NCBI GenBank assembly: GCA_964509885.1
Contig: CAZDZL010000005.1
Location: forward strand, 1 to 64,000
Direction of reading: 5' to 3'
Source: Palsa-1447 sp964509885
Lineage (GTDB): Bacteria > Verrucomicrobiota > Verrucomicrobiia > Opitutales > Opitutaceae
DNA length: 64,000 nt
Shown: piece by piece, positions 1 to 8,600 of the stretch
Position numbering within the stretch: the first letter of the stretch is position 1
Layout of the letters: each line of letters opens with the position of its first letter
Translations under genes and position numbers: made by a program
The notes under the pieces: model-generated
Database searches by the model: none
The model's input: only the letters and a program-made list of their open reading frames with translations
Told to the model about the DNA's origin: nothing

Positions 1-268
1 TCTTCTTCTGCTCGGCCTTGTCGTAGGACAGGATCGGGCTTCCGTTGCGGTCCTCAAGCTTCTCGACCAGGACCTCGATCGTGGACCCGATCTGCAGGTC
101 TCCGATGTCGATAAATTCGTTTGCGGGGATGACGCCCTCGGACTTGCCGCCGATGTCGACGACGACCTCGTTCTGGCGGACCTCCGTGATGGTGCCGGGG
201 ACGATTGCGCCCTCCTTCAGCTTGTCGAAGGACGATTGGGCCAGCAGCTCTTGCATTAATGAACTCAT
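1..268 (-). CDS. rpsA: 30S ribosomal protein S1, N-terminal part (cut by window edge)
   Basis: The 89 visible residues match the first S1-type OB-fold repeat of ribosomal protein S1: short helical leader with QELLAQSSFDKLKEG, then PGTITEVRQNEVVVDIGG and a second strand pair with LVEKLEDRNG. S1 binds mRNA on the 30S subunit and helps unfold structured leaders. The ATG at 266-268 opens the protein; an in-frame ATG lies four codons later. There is no Shine-Dalgarno sequence in front of the first ATG, which is also typical of rpsA in other bacteria, where the gene is self-regulated. The rest of the gene lies outside the window, so the number of S1 repeats is unknown. Confidence 0.9.
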   Translation of the reverse strand, partial: MSSLMQELLAQSSFDKLKEGAIVPGTITEVRQNEVVVDIGGKSEGVIPANEFIDIGDLQIGSTIEVLVEKLEDRNGSPILSYDKAEQKK

Positions 269-366
269 AATCAGGGGATGCGGGGGGTCGTCGCGCCTGC
301 TCCGGAGCACTTCGGCCGCCTCGCTTGGCCTCTCGGCCACGGGTTGACTGTTTGACTGTGTTTTTG

Positions 367-397
367 GACCGGCGGGAGCATCGCGGCGACGCCGGTC
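367..397 (-). promoter_or_regulatory. 8-bp perfect stem upstream of rpsA
   Basis: Arms GACCGGCG (367-374) and CGCCGGTC (390-397) are perfectly complementary with a 15-base loop. They lie about 100 bases upstream of the rpsA start in the 282-base gap after the lipoprotein gene. There is no U-run after the stem on the minus strand, so it does not look like an intrinsic terminator. It may be part of an rpsA leader RNA. No convincing promoter was found in this gap. The rest of the gap holds a weak 6-bp stem at 499-514 and a tandem TTGACTG at 344-358. Confidence 0.3.
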
Positions 398-550
398 TGA
401 CCGATAAAAATGCCGCGAACGGTCAGAATCCCATCCGGCACGCCGAACGGGCAAGCACAAACTCGGCGGCGCAGGGTTGCCCCATCCGCTCCTCCCCCGT
501 CCCGAACCCGGGACAATTACACAGGTAGTTAGCTGACAGATACTAACCCA

Positions 551-1021
551 TCAATGTCCCTCGGAGGGGGCATTGAGCGCGTTCTGGACGTCGCGGAAGA
601 AAACCTCGTAGAGCGGCGTGTCCCGGAGCGGCGTCTGCGTCGCCATGCCCGGCTGCCTTGCCGAATCCGCCTCGATGACCTCGACGAGCGACACCTCGAC
701 CTCCGTCCCGGATTCGGCCGCCGGGCTCAGGTTCACCTTCATCGAGACCTGGCGGGAGCTGCCGGGGTCCTCGCCGCCGTTGATCGGGCTCATCGCCTCG
801 AGGAGACCCTCGGCCGGGCCCCCGCGGCGGAACACGTAGCCCATCTCCTGCGAGGCCTGCTTGACGGCCGCGTAGGTCGCCTTCTGGTCGGCCTGGAAGA
901 CCCGCGAGCGCGGGGCCTCGCGCGGCCCGAGGGCCGAGCGGACATCGTCCGGGAACCCGGACTCGCACCCCGACAGGAGGGCGGCCCCGAGGAGGATCGC
1001 GGCCAGGGAGAGGGTCTTCAT
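551..1021 (-). CDS. Small predicted lipoprotein of unknown function
   Basis: The 156-residue product starts with a lipoprotein signal: Lys at position 2, a hydrophobic stretch, and a lipobox LLSGC, so the mature protein should be lipid-anchored through Cys19. The remainder is a small mixed alpha/beta domain with the motif RVFQADQKATYAAVKQA, resembling the start of periplasmic DUF3568-like or BON-like lipoproteins, but I cannot name the family. Its ATG overlaps the stop of the agmatine deiminase gene by four bases (ATGA), so translation is probably coupled. That places it last in the hisG-aguB-aguA run, although its role there is unclear. Confidence 0.75.
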   Translation of the reverse strand: MKTLSLAAILLGAALLSGCESGFPDDVRSALGPREAPRSRVFQADQKATYAAVKQASQEMGYVFRRGGPAEGLLEAMSPINGGEDPGSSRQVSMKVNLSPAAESGTEVEVSLVEVIEADSARQPGMATQTPLRDTPLYEVFFRDVQNALNAPSEGH

Positions 1022-2073
1022 GGGTTGGAGGAGGGCTGCTGCTGCGAGATGCAATGGAGAGTGCCCAGACCCTGCACGAGTTCCAAGCAATCTATCGGGA
1101 CCACCTCGCGGCCGGGGAAGCAGGAGGCCAGCACCTCGGCCGCCGCGCGGTCCCTCCTGGGCTGGCGGAAAGCCGGCATGAGGACCGCGCCGTTGATGAT
1201 GAGGAAGTTCGCGTAGCTCGCGGGCAGCCTCCTGCGGCGCCAGAGGACGGGCGCGGGCATGGGCAGGAGGACGACCTTGTACCTGCGCCCCCTCGGGGTC
1301 CGGAAGGCGCGCAGGCGCTCCAGGTTCTCGTCCAGCGCGCGGAAATTCACGTCGGGGCGGGAGCGCTCGGCGCAGGTCACGATGCCGTCCTCGCTGAAGA
1401 AGCGGGTCACGTCGTCCACGTGCCCGTCCGTGTCGTCGCCCGCGATCCCGTCCCCCAGCCAGAGGATCGTCTCCGCCCCCAGGTAGTCCCGCAGGTTGCC
1501 CGTGATCCGGGGGAGGCCCAGAGCCGGGTTGCGGTTCCTGTTGAGGAGGCAGCTGGCCGTGGTGAGGAGGACGCCGCGGCCGTTGACGTCGATCGAGCCG
1601 CCCTCGAGCACCATCGGGTTCGCGAAGCGGCGAAGCCCGAGGGCGCGCGCGATGCGCCCAGGGATCCTGTTGTCCTTGTCAAAGGGCGGGTATTTCCCGC
1701 CCCAGGCGTTGTAGGTCCAGTCCGTGACGGCCACCTCCCCCGTCCGGTCGCTCCGCACGAAGATCGGGCCGTGGTCGCGGCACCAGGCGTCGTTCGTCGG
1801 GTGGTCGAAGAGCTCGACGTTCGCCACGTTGGCGCCGGCCCGCTCGATCAGGGAGAGCGCGCCCTTCTGCAGCCGGCCGGCGACATTGATCCGCACCTTC
1901 TCGCGGAGGCTGATCTGCGCGGCGATGCCGGCGAACACGCCCGGTATCGGGGGGAAGTTCCCGGGCCAGGTCTGCCGGTTGCGGGGCCAGGAGAGCCACA
2001 CGGCCTCCTGCCTCTCCCACTCGGCGGGCATCCGAAATCCGAGCGAGGCCGGCGTCTGGGCCAGGGCGGGCAT
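1018..2073 (-). CDS. aguA: Agmatine deiminase
   Basis: The 351-residue protein belongs to the peptidyl-arginine deiminase/agmatine deiminase family. It hydrolyses agmatine to N-carbamoylputrescine plus ammonia. Visible family motifs are FRMPAEWERQEAVWLSWP near the N-terminus, WCRDHGPIFV (substrate-binding Asp), LEGGSIDVNGRGVLLTT, DGHVDDVTRF, and the catalytic cysteine in LGTLHCISQQQP (Cys341). The ATG at 2073 has a good AGGAGG ribosome site seven bases upstream. It follows the N-carbamoylputrescine amidase gene by 11 bases, so the two consecutive steps of the plant-type arginine-decarboxylase route to putrescine are encoded together. No arginine decarboxylase gene is in the window. Confidence 0.95.
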   Translation of the reverse strand: MPALAQTPASLGFRMPAEWERQEAVWLSWPRNRQTWPGNFPPIPGVFAGIAAQISLREKVRINVAGRLQKGALSLIERAGANVANVELFDHPTNDAWCRDHGPIFVRSDRTGEVAVTDWTYNAWGGKYPPFDKDNRIPGRIARALGLRRFANPMVLEGGSIDVNGRGVLLTTASCLLNRNRNPALGLPRITGNLRDYLGAETILWLGDGIAGDDTDGHVDDVTRFFSEDGIVTCAERSRPDVNFRALDENLERLRAFRTPRGRRYKVVLLPMPAPVLWRRRRLPASYANFLIINGAVLMPAFRQPRRDRAAAEVLASCFPGREVVPIDCLELVQGLGTLHCISQQQPSSNP

Positions 2074-2084
2074 GGCGCGGCCTC

Positions 2085-2963
2085 CTAGTCGCGGAAGCGC
2101 CTGGTCAGGTCCCCGTAGGCGTCGATCCGGCGGTCCCTCAGGAAGGGCCAGTGCGTGCGCGTGGCGTCCACCTCCCTCAGGTCCACGGGGACGACCAGGA
2201 TCTCCTGCCTCGAAGCCGGCGCCCTCCCCAGGATCTCCCCGCCCGTTCCCGCGACGAAGCTCTGCCCCCAGAACTCAAGGCCGGCGCCGCCGGCCGGCTT
2301 CTCCCGGCCGATCCGGTTGCAGGCGGCGACATAGCAGCCATTGGCGATCGCATGCGCCCTCTGGATGGTCTCCCAGGCGTCGTGCTGCTGCTTGCCGTGC
2401 CTCCTCTTCTCCCCGGGATGCCAGCCGATCGCCGTGGGGTAGAAGATGATGTCGGCTCCCTGGAGCGCCGTCAGGCGGGCCGCCTCCGGGTACCACTGGT
2501 CCCAGCAGATGAGGACGCCGATCCTGCCGAACCGGGTCTTCCACGAGCGGAAGCCCGTGTCCCCCGGCGTGAAGTAGAACTTCTCGTAGTAGAGCGGGTC
2601 GTCCGGGATGTGCATCTTGCGGTAGATGCCGAGGAGCGAGCCGTCCGCGTCGATGACCGCCGCGGTGTTGTGGTAGAGGCCGCTCGCCCTCTTCTCGAAG
2701 AGCGAGGCGACGACCACCACGCCCCGCCTCCTCGCGAGCTCCTGGAACGCCTCGGTCGAGGGGCCCGGTATGCCCTCCGCCAGCTTGAAGTTCCTGTGGT
2801 CCTCGCTCTGGCAGAAGTACTGCGAGTGGAAGAGCTCCTGGGTGCAGATGATGTTCGCCCCCCTGTCGGCGGCGCGATCGGCCATCGCCAGCGCCTTCCT
2901 CAGGTTCGCCGCGGGATCCGCCGAGCACGCGTGCTGGAGCAGCCCGATTGCGACCTTGCCCAT
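2085..2963 (-). CDS. aguB: N-carbamoylputrescine amidase
   Basis: The 292-residue protein is a carbon-nitrogen hydrolase (nitrilase superfamily). It releases putrescine, CO2 and ammonia from N-carbamoylputrescine. The Glu-Lys-Cys triad is visible: Glu43 in CTQELFHSQYF, Lys116 in IYRKMHIPDDP and Cys153 in VLICWDQWYPE. The sequence YYEKFYFTPGD and the HGKQQHDAWETIQRAHA segment are characteristic of AguB rather than of beta-ureidopropionase. Length is normal for the family. The start codon lies one base past the hisG stop, so it is almost certainly cotranscribed with hisG and read through to aguA. Confidence 0.95.
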   Translation of the reverse strand: MGKVAIGLLQHACSADPAANLRKALAMADRAADRGANIICTQELFHSQYFCQSEDHRNFKLAEGIPGPSTEAFQELARRRGVVVVASLFEKRASGLYHNTAAVIDADGSLLGIYRKMHIPDDPLYYEKFYFTPGDTGFRSWKTRFGRIGVLICWDQWYPEAARLTALQGADIIFYPTAIGWHPGEKRRHGKQQHDAWETIQRAHAIANGCYVAACNRIGREKPAGGAGLEFWGQSFVAGTGGEILGRAPASRQEILVVPVDLREVDATRTHWPFLRDRRIDAYGDLTRRFRD

Positions 2964-2964
2964 C

Positions 2965-3849
2965 TTAGTAGATGACCTTGTTGAGCGGGTACTCGACGAT
3001 CCCCTCGGCGCCGAGGGCCTTCAGCTGCGGCAGGATCTCCCGCACGACGCTCTCGTCGATGATGGTCTCCAGGGCGACCCAGTCCGGGTTGCTGAGCGGG
3101 GAGACCGTCGGGTCCCTGAGCGACGGCACGGCGGCCGTGATCGCCTTCAGCGCCTTCTTGGGCGCGTTCATCTTGAGCCCGACCTTCGACTCGGCCTCAA
3201 GGGCCCCGCGCACCAGGAGGGCGATCGTCTCGATCTTCTTCCTCTTCGCGGGGTTCGCCCACGCCCTCTTGTTGGCGATAAGCTTCGTGTTGGTCTCGAG
3301 AAGCGTGTCGACGATCCGAAGGTTGTTGGCCCTGAGCGACGATCCGGTCTCGGTGATGTCGACGATCGCGTCGACCAAGTCCGGCACCTTGACCTCCGTC
3401 GCGCCCCAGGAGAACTCGACCGTGACCGGGATCTTCCTGGCCGCGAAGTAGCGCTCGACCGTGCGGACGAGCTCGGTGGCCACGCGCTTGCCCGCGAGGT
3501 CCTTCGGCGCCTTGACCGGCGAGTCGGCGGCGACGCAGAGCACCCAGCGCGACTTGCTGACGGAGGCGCGGCTGTAGACCAGGTCGCAGACCTCGACCAC
3601 GTCGGAGCCGTTCTCCTCGATCCAGTCCAGGCCCGTGAGGCCGCAGTCAAAGAACCCGTGCTCGACGTAGCGGCTGACCTCCTGCGCGCGGACGAACCGG
3701 GCGTCGAGCTCGGGGTCGTCGATCGACGGCCGGTAGGAGCGGGAATTGGACGTGATCTTCCACCCCGCCTTGGCGAAAAGGCTGAGGGTGGACGTCTCCA
3801 GGCTGCCCTTGGGCAGCCCGAGCATCAGGATGGGCTTCTTGTCAGGCAC
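2965..3849 (-). CDS. hisG: ATP phosphoribosyltransferase, long form
   Basis: This 294-residue enzyme joins ATP and PRPP in the first, committed step of histidine synthesis. The catalytic domain shows GLPKGSLETSTLSLF, FFDCGLTGLDWIEENG and the PRPP loop VDITETGSSLRANNLR. The C-terminal ACT-like domain (about residues 215-294) marks it as the long, hexameric, histidine-inhibited form that needs no HisZ partner. The start used is GTG at 3849. An in-frame ATG eight codons later (MLGLPKG) is possible but would leave an unusually short lead into the first strand. No other his gene is adjacent; instead two putrescine genes follow. Confidence 0.93.
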   Translation of the reverse strand: MPDKKPILMLGLPKGSLETSTLSLFAKAGWKITSNSRSYRPSIDDPELDARFVRAQEVSRYVEHGFFDCGLTGLDWIEENGSDVVEVCDLVYSRASVSKSRWVLCVAADSPVKAPKDLAGKRVATELVRTVERYFAARKIPVTVEFSWGATEVKVPDLVDAIVDITETGSSLRANNLRIVDTLLETNTKLIANKRAWANPAKRKKIETIALLVRGALEAESKVGLKMNAPKKALKAITAAVPSLRDPTVSPLSNPDWVALETIIDESVVREILPQLKALGAEGIVEYPLNKVIY

Positions 3850-3911
3850 AGGGTCCCAAGCGTCGCCTGTCGACCGGGCCGTTCAAGCAAAATGCTCGCG
3901 GTTCACGCTGA

Positions 3912-3939
3912 TTGACATCGCCCTCCGCAAGTGTAAAAA
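3912..3939 (+). promoter_or_regulatory. Candidate sigma-70 promoter for the response regulator
   Basis: A perfect -35 box TTGACA (3912-3917) is followed after 16 bases by TAAAAA (3934-3939), which matches four of six positions of the -10 consensus. It lies in the 106-base divergent gap between hisG and the response-regulator gene and would start transcription about 10 bases upstream of the ATG at 3956, giving a very short leader. The sequence AGGAT just before the ATG can act as a ribosome site. No equally good promoter is visible for hisG on the other strand. Confidence 0.5.
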
Positions 3940-3955
3940 CCACCTTAGACAGGAT

Positions 3956-4723
3956 ATGTCAGATACATCGCCGACGCGGCCCAATCCCAAACCTCTCATC
4001 GTCGTGGTGGAGGATGAGCCGGACTTGGCTACCCTGATAGCCCAGCATCTCGAGCGGGCGGACATGCGGGTGCAGGTGTGCAACCGCGCCGCCCACGCCC
4101 TGAAGTTCCTGCGGCGCAACTTCGCGAACCTGATCCTGATGGACCTCATCCTTCCCGACCAGGGCGGCTTCGAGCTCTACGAGGACCTGAAGGCCGCCAA
4201 CATCAACGTGCCCGTCATCTTCCTGACCGCCAACCTCGAGGAGGCGAGCAAGGTCCACGGCCTCGAGCAGGGCGGCGACGACTACATCACGAAGCCCTTC
4301 AGCTACGCCGAGCTGACGGCGCGCATCAAGGCGGTGCTGCGCCGCGCCGACTACAAGGAGGACCTGAACCTCACGAAGAACGTGAAGGTGAACACCGAGG
4401 CGTTCGACTTCTGCGGCGCGCGCGTCACGCCCGTTCGCCTCGAGATCGCCTTCCCCGACAAGGAGTCGATCCCGATAGGCCGCAAGGAGCTCGGGATCCT
4501 GTCCTACCTGAACGACCACCAGGGCGAGGTGATCACGCGCAAGGCGCTGATCCACTCGGTGTGGGGCCAGCACGCCGACGTGAGGAGCCGCTCGCTCGAC
4601 CAGTACGTCGTGAAGGTGCGGGACATCTTCAAGAAGAAGGGCATGGACCTCGCGGATTTCCGGACCGTCCACGGCATCGGCTACATATTCGACCCGAAGC
4701 AGGTCTCGAAGAAGGGCGCCTGA
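3956..4723 (+). CDS. Orphan OmpR/PhoB-type response regulator
   Basis: The 255-residue protein has an N-terminal receiver domain (residues about 13-130) with acidic pocket Glu19-Asp20, phosphoacceptor Asp63 in LILMDLILPDQGG, Thr91 and the conserved Lys113 in DDYITKPFSYAEL. The C-terminal half is a winged-helix DNA-binding domain of the OmpR class, with IGRKELGILSYLNDHQGEV and RTVHGIGYIFDP. It should bind DNA as a phosphorylation-controlled dimer. There is no sensor kinase nearby, so its signal is unknown. The linker region 130-170 (LNLTKNVKVNTEAFDFCGAR) forms the usual antiparallel sheet. The next gene is convergent and only 16 bases away. Confidence 0.9.
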   Translation: MSDTSPTRPNPKPLIVVVEDEPDLATLIAQHLERADMRVQVCNRAAHALKFLRRNFANLILMDLILPDQGGFELYEDLKAANINVPVIFLTANLEEASKVHGLEQGGDDYITKPFSYAELTARIKAVLRRADYKEDLNLTKNVKVNTEAFDFCGARVTPVRLEIAFPDKESIPIGRKELGILSYLNDHQGEVITRKALIHSVWGQHADVRSRSLDQYVVKVRDIFKKKGMDLADFRTVHGIGYIFDPKQVSKKGA

Positions 4724-4739
4724 GGGGCCCCTTCCGGCC

Positions 4740-5621
4740 TCAGAAGAGCTCGGGCTGGCCGTAGCGCTGGCGCGCCTCCGCGAGGGCCGACCTCATCTCC
4801 ATCCTCTCGAGGATCGCGTAGAGCTCGCCCGCCCTCGGCACGCAGTGCTCGGGGCTCGGCGGGGGAAGGGACAGGTTGAGGGTCGTGAGCTTCAGGTTCA
4901 TGCGCAGTCGGTCGGCCGCGGCGGCCAGCGGCGCGCGGAAGCGCTCCGGGGAGATCTCCCCCGCGGCTGCGATGACCCCCTCCAGGCTCCCGTGCTGCGC
5001 GAGCCACTTCGACGCGGTCTTCGGGCCGACGCCGTCGAGGCCGGGGATGTTGTCGGAGGTGTCCCCCACCAGCGCCAGGTAGTCGGCGATCTTCGCGGGC
5101 GGGACCCCGAACTTCCCGACCACGCCCGCCTCGTCAAGGACCCTCCATCCGAGCTTCGGGTTCGCGGTCGGCGGCGGCAGCATCATGCTGACGCTCGCCC
5201 CCACGATCTGCGCGAAATCCTTGTCCGAGCTGACGATGAGGACCGTGTCGCCCCGCCTCGCCAGCGCGCACGCGTGCGAGGCCAGGAGGTCGTCGCTCTC
5301 GACGCCGTCCACCTCGATGCCTCCCAGGCCCATCGCGCGCGTGAGCTCCTTGACGACGGGTATCTGCTTTGAGAGCGCCTCCGGCATCTCCTCGCGGTTC
5401 GCCTTGTACTCGGGGTGGAGGGCGAGCCTGTCCTGCGCCCCGCCCAGGTCGAAGAAGACAAGCGTCCCGTCGGGCTTCTCCTGGTCGGACAGGCGCCAGA
5501 GTGACTTCACCCAGCCGTGGAGCGCGTTCGTCGGGAACCCGTCGGCCCTCGAGAGCTCCGGGATCGCGAAGAAGCAGCGGTACGCGAGGTTGAACCCGTC
5601 GACGAGGAGCCACTTCGCCAT
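4740..5621 (-). CDS. Stand-alone 5'-3' exonuclease / flap endonuclease
   Basis: The 293-residue product is the PIN/FEN-type nuclease that in most bacteria forms the N-terminal domain of DNA polymerase I. Metal-binding acids are visible in LLVDGFNLAYR, VFFDLGGAQDR, VDGVESDDLLA and SSDKDFAQIV. The helix-hairpin-helix DNA-binding motif is ALVGDTSDNIPGLDGVGPKT, followed by KWLAQHGSLEGV. No polymerase domain follows, so it is a separate flap nuclease, comparable to ExoIX/Xni or Bacillus YpcP. It lies 13 bases downstream of smc and is probably cotranscribed. Likely role: removal of RNA primers or flaps during replication and repair. Confidence 0.88.
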   Translation of the reverse strand: MAKWLLVDGFNLAYRCFFAIPELSRADGFPTNALHGWVKSLWRLSDQEKPDGTLVFFDLGGAQDRLALHPEYKANREEMPEALSKQIPVVKELTRAMGLGGIEVDGVESDDLLASHACALARRGDTVLIVSSDKDFAQIVGASVSMMLPPPTANPKLGWRVLDEAGVVGKFGVPPAKIADYLALVGDTSDNIPGLDGVGPKTASKWLAQHGSLEGVIAAAGEISPERFRAPLAAAADRLRMNLKLTTLNLSLPPPSPEHCVPRAGELYAILERMEMRSALAEARQRYGQPELF

Positions 5622-5634
5622 GGGAGTGGCGCCC

Positions 5635-8600
5635 TCAGGCCCCGGTGGCCACCGGGGCGGGCGGCAGGGACGCGGCGCCCATCACGGCCTCGGAGATCGG
5701 GGCGGGCTGCCTCGCCTCGGGCTCCCCGTGCTCGTGGTTGAAGCGCATGGAGACCGTCTTGGAGACGCCGCGCTCCTCCATCGTCACGCCGTAGATCGCG
5801 TTGGCCGCGGCCACGGTGCGCTTGTTGTGGGTGATGATGATAAACTGGGAGTCCTTCACGAACTTCTTCAGGAGCTCCGTGAACCGGCCGATGTTCGACT
5901 CGTCGAGGGGAGCGTCCAGCTCGTCGAGGAGGCAGAAGGGCGACGGCTTCACCAGGTAGAGGGCGAAGAGGAGCGCGACCGCGGTGAGCGTGCGCTGGCC
6001 GCCCGAGAGGAGGGAGATCCCCTTGAGCTTCGTTCCCGGGGGCTGGGCGACGATGTCGATGCCGCTCTCCAGCACGTCGTCGGTCTGGACGAGCTCGATG
6101 TCGGCGCGCCCCCCGCCGAACAGTGTCTGGAACGTGTACACGAAGTTCTTGCGGATCTGCTCGAACGTCACCTCGAACTGCTTCTGCGAGGTGACGTTGA
6201 TCTCGTCGATCGCCGCGATCAGCTCGGCGCGCGCGCGGGTGAGGTCGTCGCTCTGGCCCTTCAGGAAGTCGTGGCGCTGGCGCAGCTCCGAGTACTCCTC
6301 GATCGCGACCAGGTTGACGGCGCCCATGCCGCCCATCCGCGCGCGCAGAGCGTCCACCTCGGCCTTGACGGCGTCCCAGTCGGTCTGGTCGAGCGCGGCC
6401 AGGTCGGCCTCAGCCGGCTGCTCGGGGCGCTTCCTGCGGGTGCGCCTCGGCGCGGCGTCCGCCTCCTCCTCCTCGTCCAGGTCGAGCGCCTTCAGGCCCT
6501 CGGGCTCGTCGTCGGCGTGCCAGAGCATGTGCTTCCAGTCGACCGTGGCGACGTCCGCCTGGAATTCCCGGGCCACGTCCTCGGCGAGGAAGGCGCCGCG
6601 CTGGCGGGTCTCCGCGTGCCGGACCTCGTGCGCGCTCAGGTTGTCGTGCGCCGCGTCGGATTCCAGGCGCAGCGCCGACTGGGCCGTCTCGAGGGAATTT
6701 ATCTGGCTCTCGACCCCGACCAGCTCGACACGGATCCTCTCCACCTGCTCCTGGGCCACCGAGAGGGTCTCGGCGATGCGGCCGGAATTTGCGCGCTGGG
6801 CGGACTCCTCGGCCTCGAGCTCCGAGATCTGCGCCGTCCAGGACTCGATCTCCTCCTGGCGCTCGATGAGGAGCTCGCTGATCTGCCCGCGGCGCCTCTC
6901 CATCTCGCCGAGCCCCTTGTCGAGGACCTCGACCTTCTGCCTGCGCTCGGCGAGCTCGAGCCTGGCCTGGGCCAGGGTCTCCCGCTTGACGTCGCGCTCG
7001 GCCCGAACGGCGGCGATCCCCGCCTCCAGGTCCTCGATCTTCTTGCGCTGCGCGGCGGAGGCGGCCTCCGACTGCGCCAGGCCCGCCCTCGCCTTCTCCC
7101 ACCGGGCCTGCGCCTCAAGCCTCGCCTGCTCCAGCGAGGCGAGCTCCTGCTCCATGCGCCTCGCGCGGCCCGACGACTCCTCGGAGACCTTGCGGGCGCT
7201 TCGCTCCTCGGCCTGCGCGGCCGCGAGCGCCTGGGTCGAGGCCATGACCGCCGCGCGCCGCTCCTCGAGCGACTGCTCGGCGGCGAGGATCCGGGCGTTC
7301 AGGGCGTCCCCCTGGGCGCGGAACCCGTCGTGGAGGCGCTGGTCGTCGGCGAGCGCCTTCGCCGTCTCGCGCAGGTCGATCTCGCGCTGGACGATGCTGT
7401 TCGACTGCTTCCGCTGGCTGGCGTGGCCCCCCGACACGATGCCGCGGCGGTCGACGACCTCGCCCTTGCGCGTGGCGACCGAGAGGAAGGGGAACTGCGG
7501 GTGGGCGCTCCAGAACTCGAGGAACGAGCCCAGGTCGTCGGCCACGTAGCAGGACGCGAGGAGGGCGCGGGCGGGATGGCTCCCGTCGATCTGCAGCAGG
7601 GCCGATGACGCCGCAACGAGCCCCGGCGGGAGCTCCGGATCCGCGGGGGCCGCCGCCCCGAGCTCGGCGATCCGAAGGACCACGGAGCCTATCTGCTCCT
7701 GCTCGAGCTGGGCGAAGATGCGCCGCGCCGTGGACAGGTCGCTCACCTGGATCGCCTCGTCGGCCGAGCCGAGGAGGGCCTCGATCGCGCGCCCGAACTC
7801 GGGCCTCACCTCGATGCCCTGGGAGACGGGCGTCGCCGCCGAGCCCGCGAGCGCCCCGGCCAGCCTGCCCTGAAGGATCGCCTTCGCCCCCTCGCCGAAC
7901 CCCTCCAGGCGCTCCTGGAGCTGCTGCAGGAGCCGCAGGCGGGCGCCGCGCTGCGCCATCTGCCGGTCCGTGTCCTGGATCTTCTTCTGGACCTCGCGGA
8001 ATTCGCGCGTCGCCTCGGCGACGGACTGCTGCGCCTGCGTGGCCGCCTCGCTCGAGCGGGCCCGGCCGGCGAGCGTCTCCTCCGCCCTGGCCAGCGCGTC
8101 CAGGGCCGCCTTCGCGTCCAGGGCCGCCTGCTCCGAGACAAGGCGCAGGTCGCCCTTCAGGGCCTCGTGCCTGTGGATGCTGGTCTTCTGGTCGACCTCG
8201 TGGCCGGACGACTCCGTGCGCAGGCGGGCGACCGCGCTGTCGAACTGCAGCAGCTCAAACTTCGCCTGCTGCAGGTCGCGGTCGAGCTTGCCGAGCTCGC
8301 CCTCGGAGACCGCCAGCTCCCGGTTGTGCTGCTGGTAGACGGCGTCGCTGCTGCCGAGGAGGCCCAGCTGGAGCTGCTTGTCCTGGGAGCCGGTGTCGAC
8401 CTGCGCCGACACCTCGCGCAGCTGCATCTCGAGCTCGACCAGCGTGTCTCGCGTGCCGGCAAGGCGGTCGGCGAGGCCGGAGCGCCGGATCTTCGCCATG
8501 TTGGCGGCGTTCTCCGCGTGCTCCTTCTGGGAGCGCAGGTCAAAGACGGCCTGCTGGGCGTCCTGGACCCGCTGGTTCAGGCGGCTGCGGTCGGCCTTGC

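Noticed and set aside
344..358. Tandem TTGACTG repeat on the plus strand
   Set aside because: No gene starts downstream on the plus strand and no -10 box follows at a proper distance.
499..514. GTCCCG/CGGGAC stem in the gap before rpsA
   Set aside because: No U-run on either strand and no gene end nearby that it would serve; too short to call a terminator.
526..532. TAGTTAG near 526 as a second MarR half-site
   Set aside because: Only a half-site without a symmetric partner at proper spacing; probably chance.
5185..7608. Long plus-strand open frame of about 807 codons opposite smc and the flap nuclease
   Set aside because: It is an antisense shadow of two clear genes; the translation is rich in Arg, Gly, Leu and shows no family motif.
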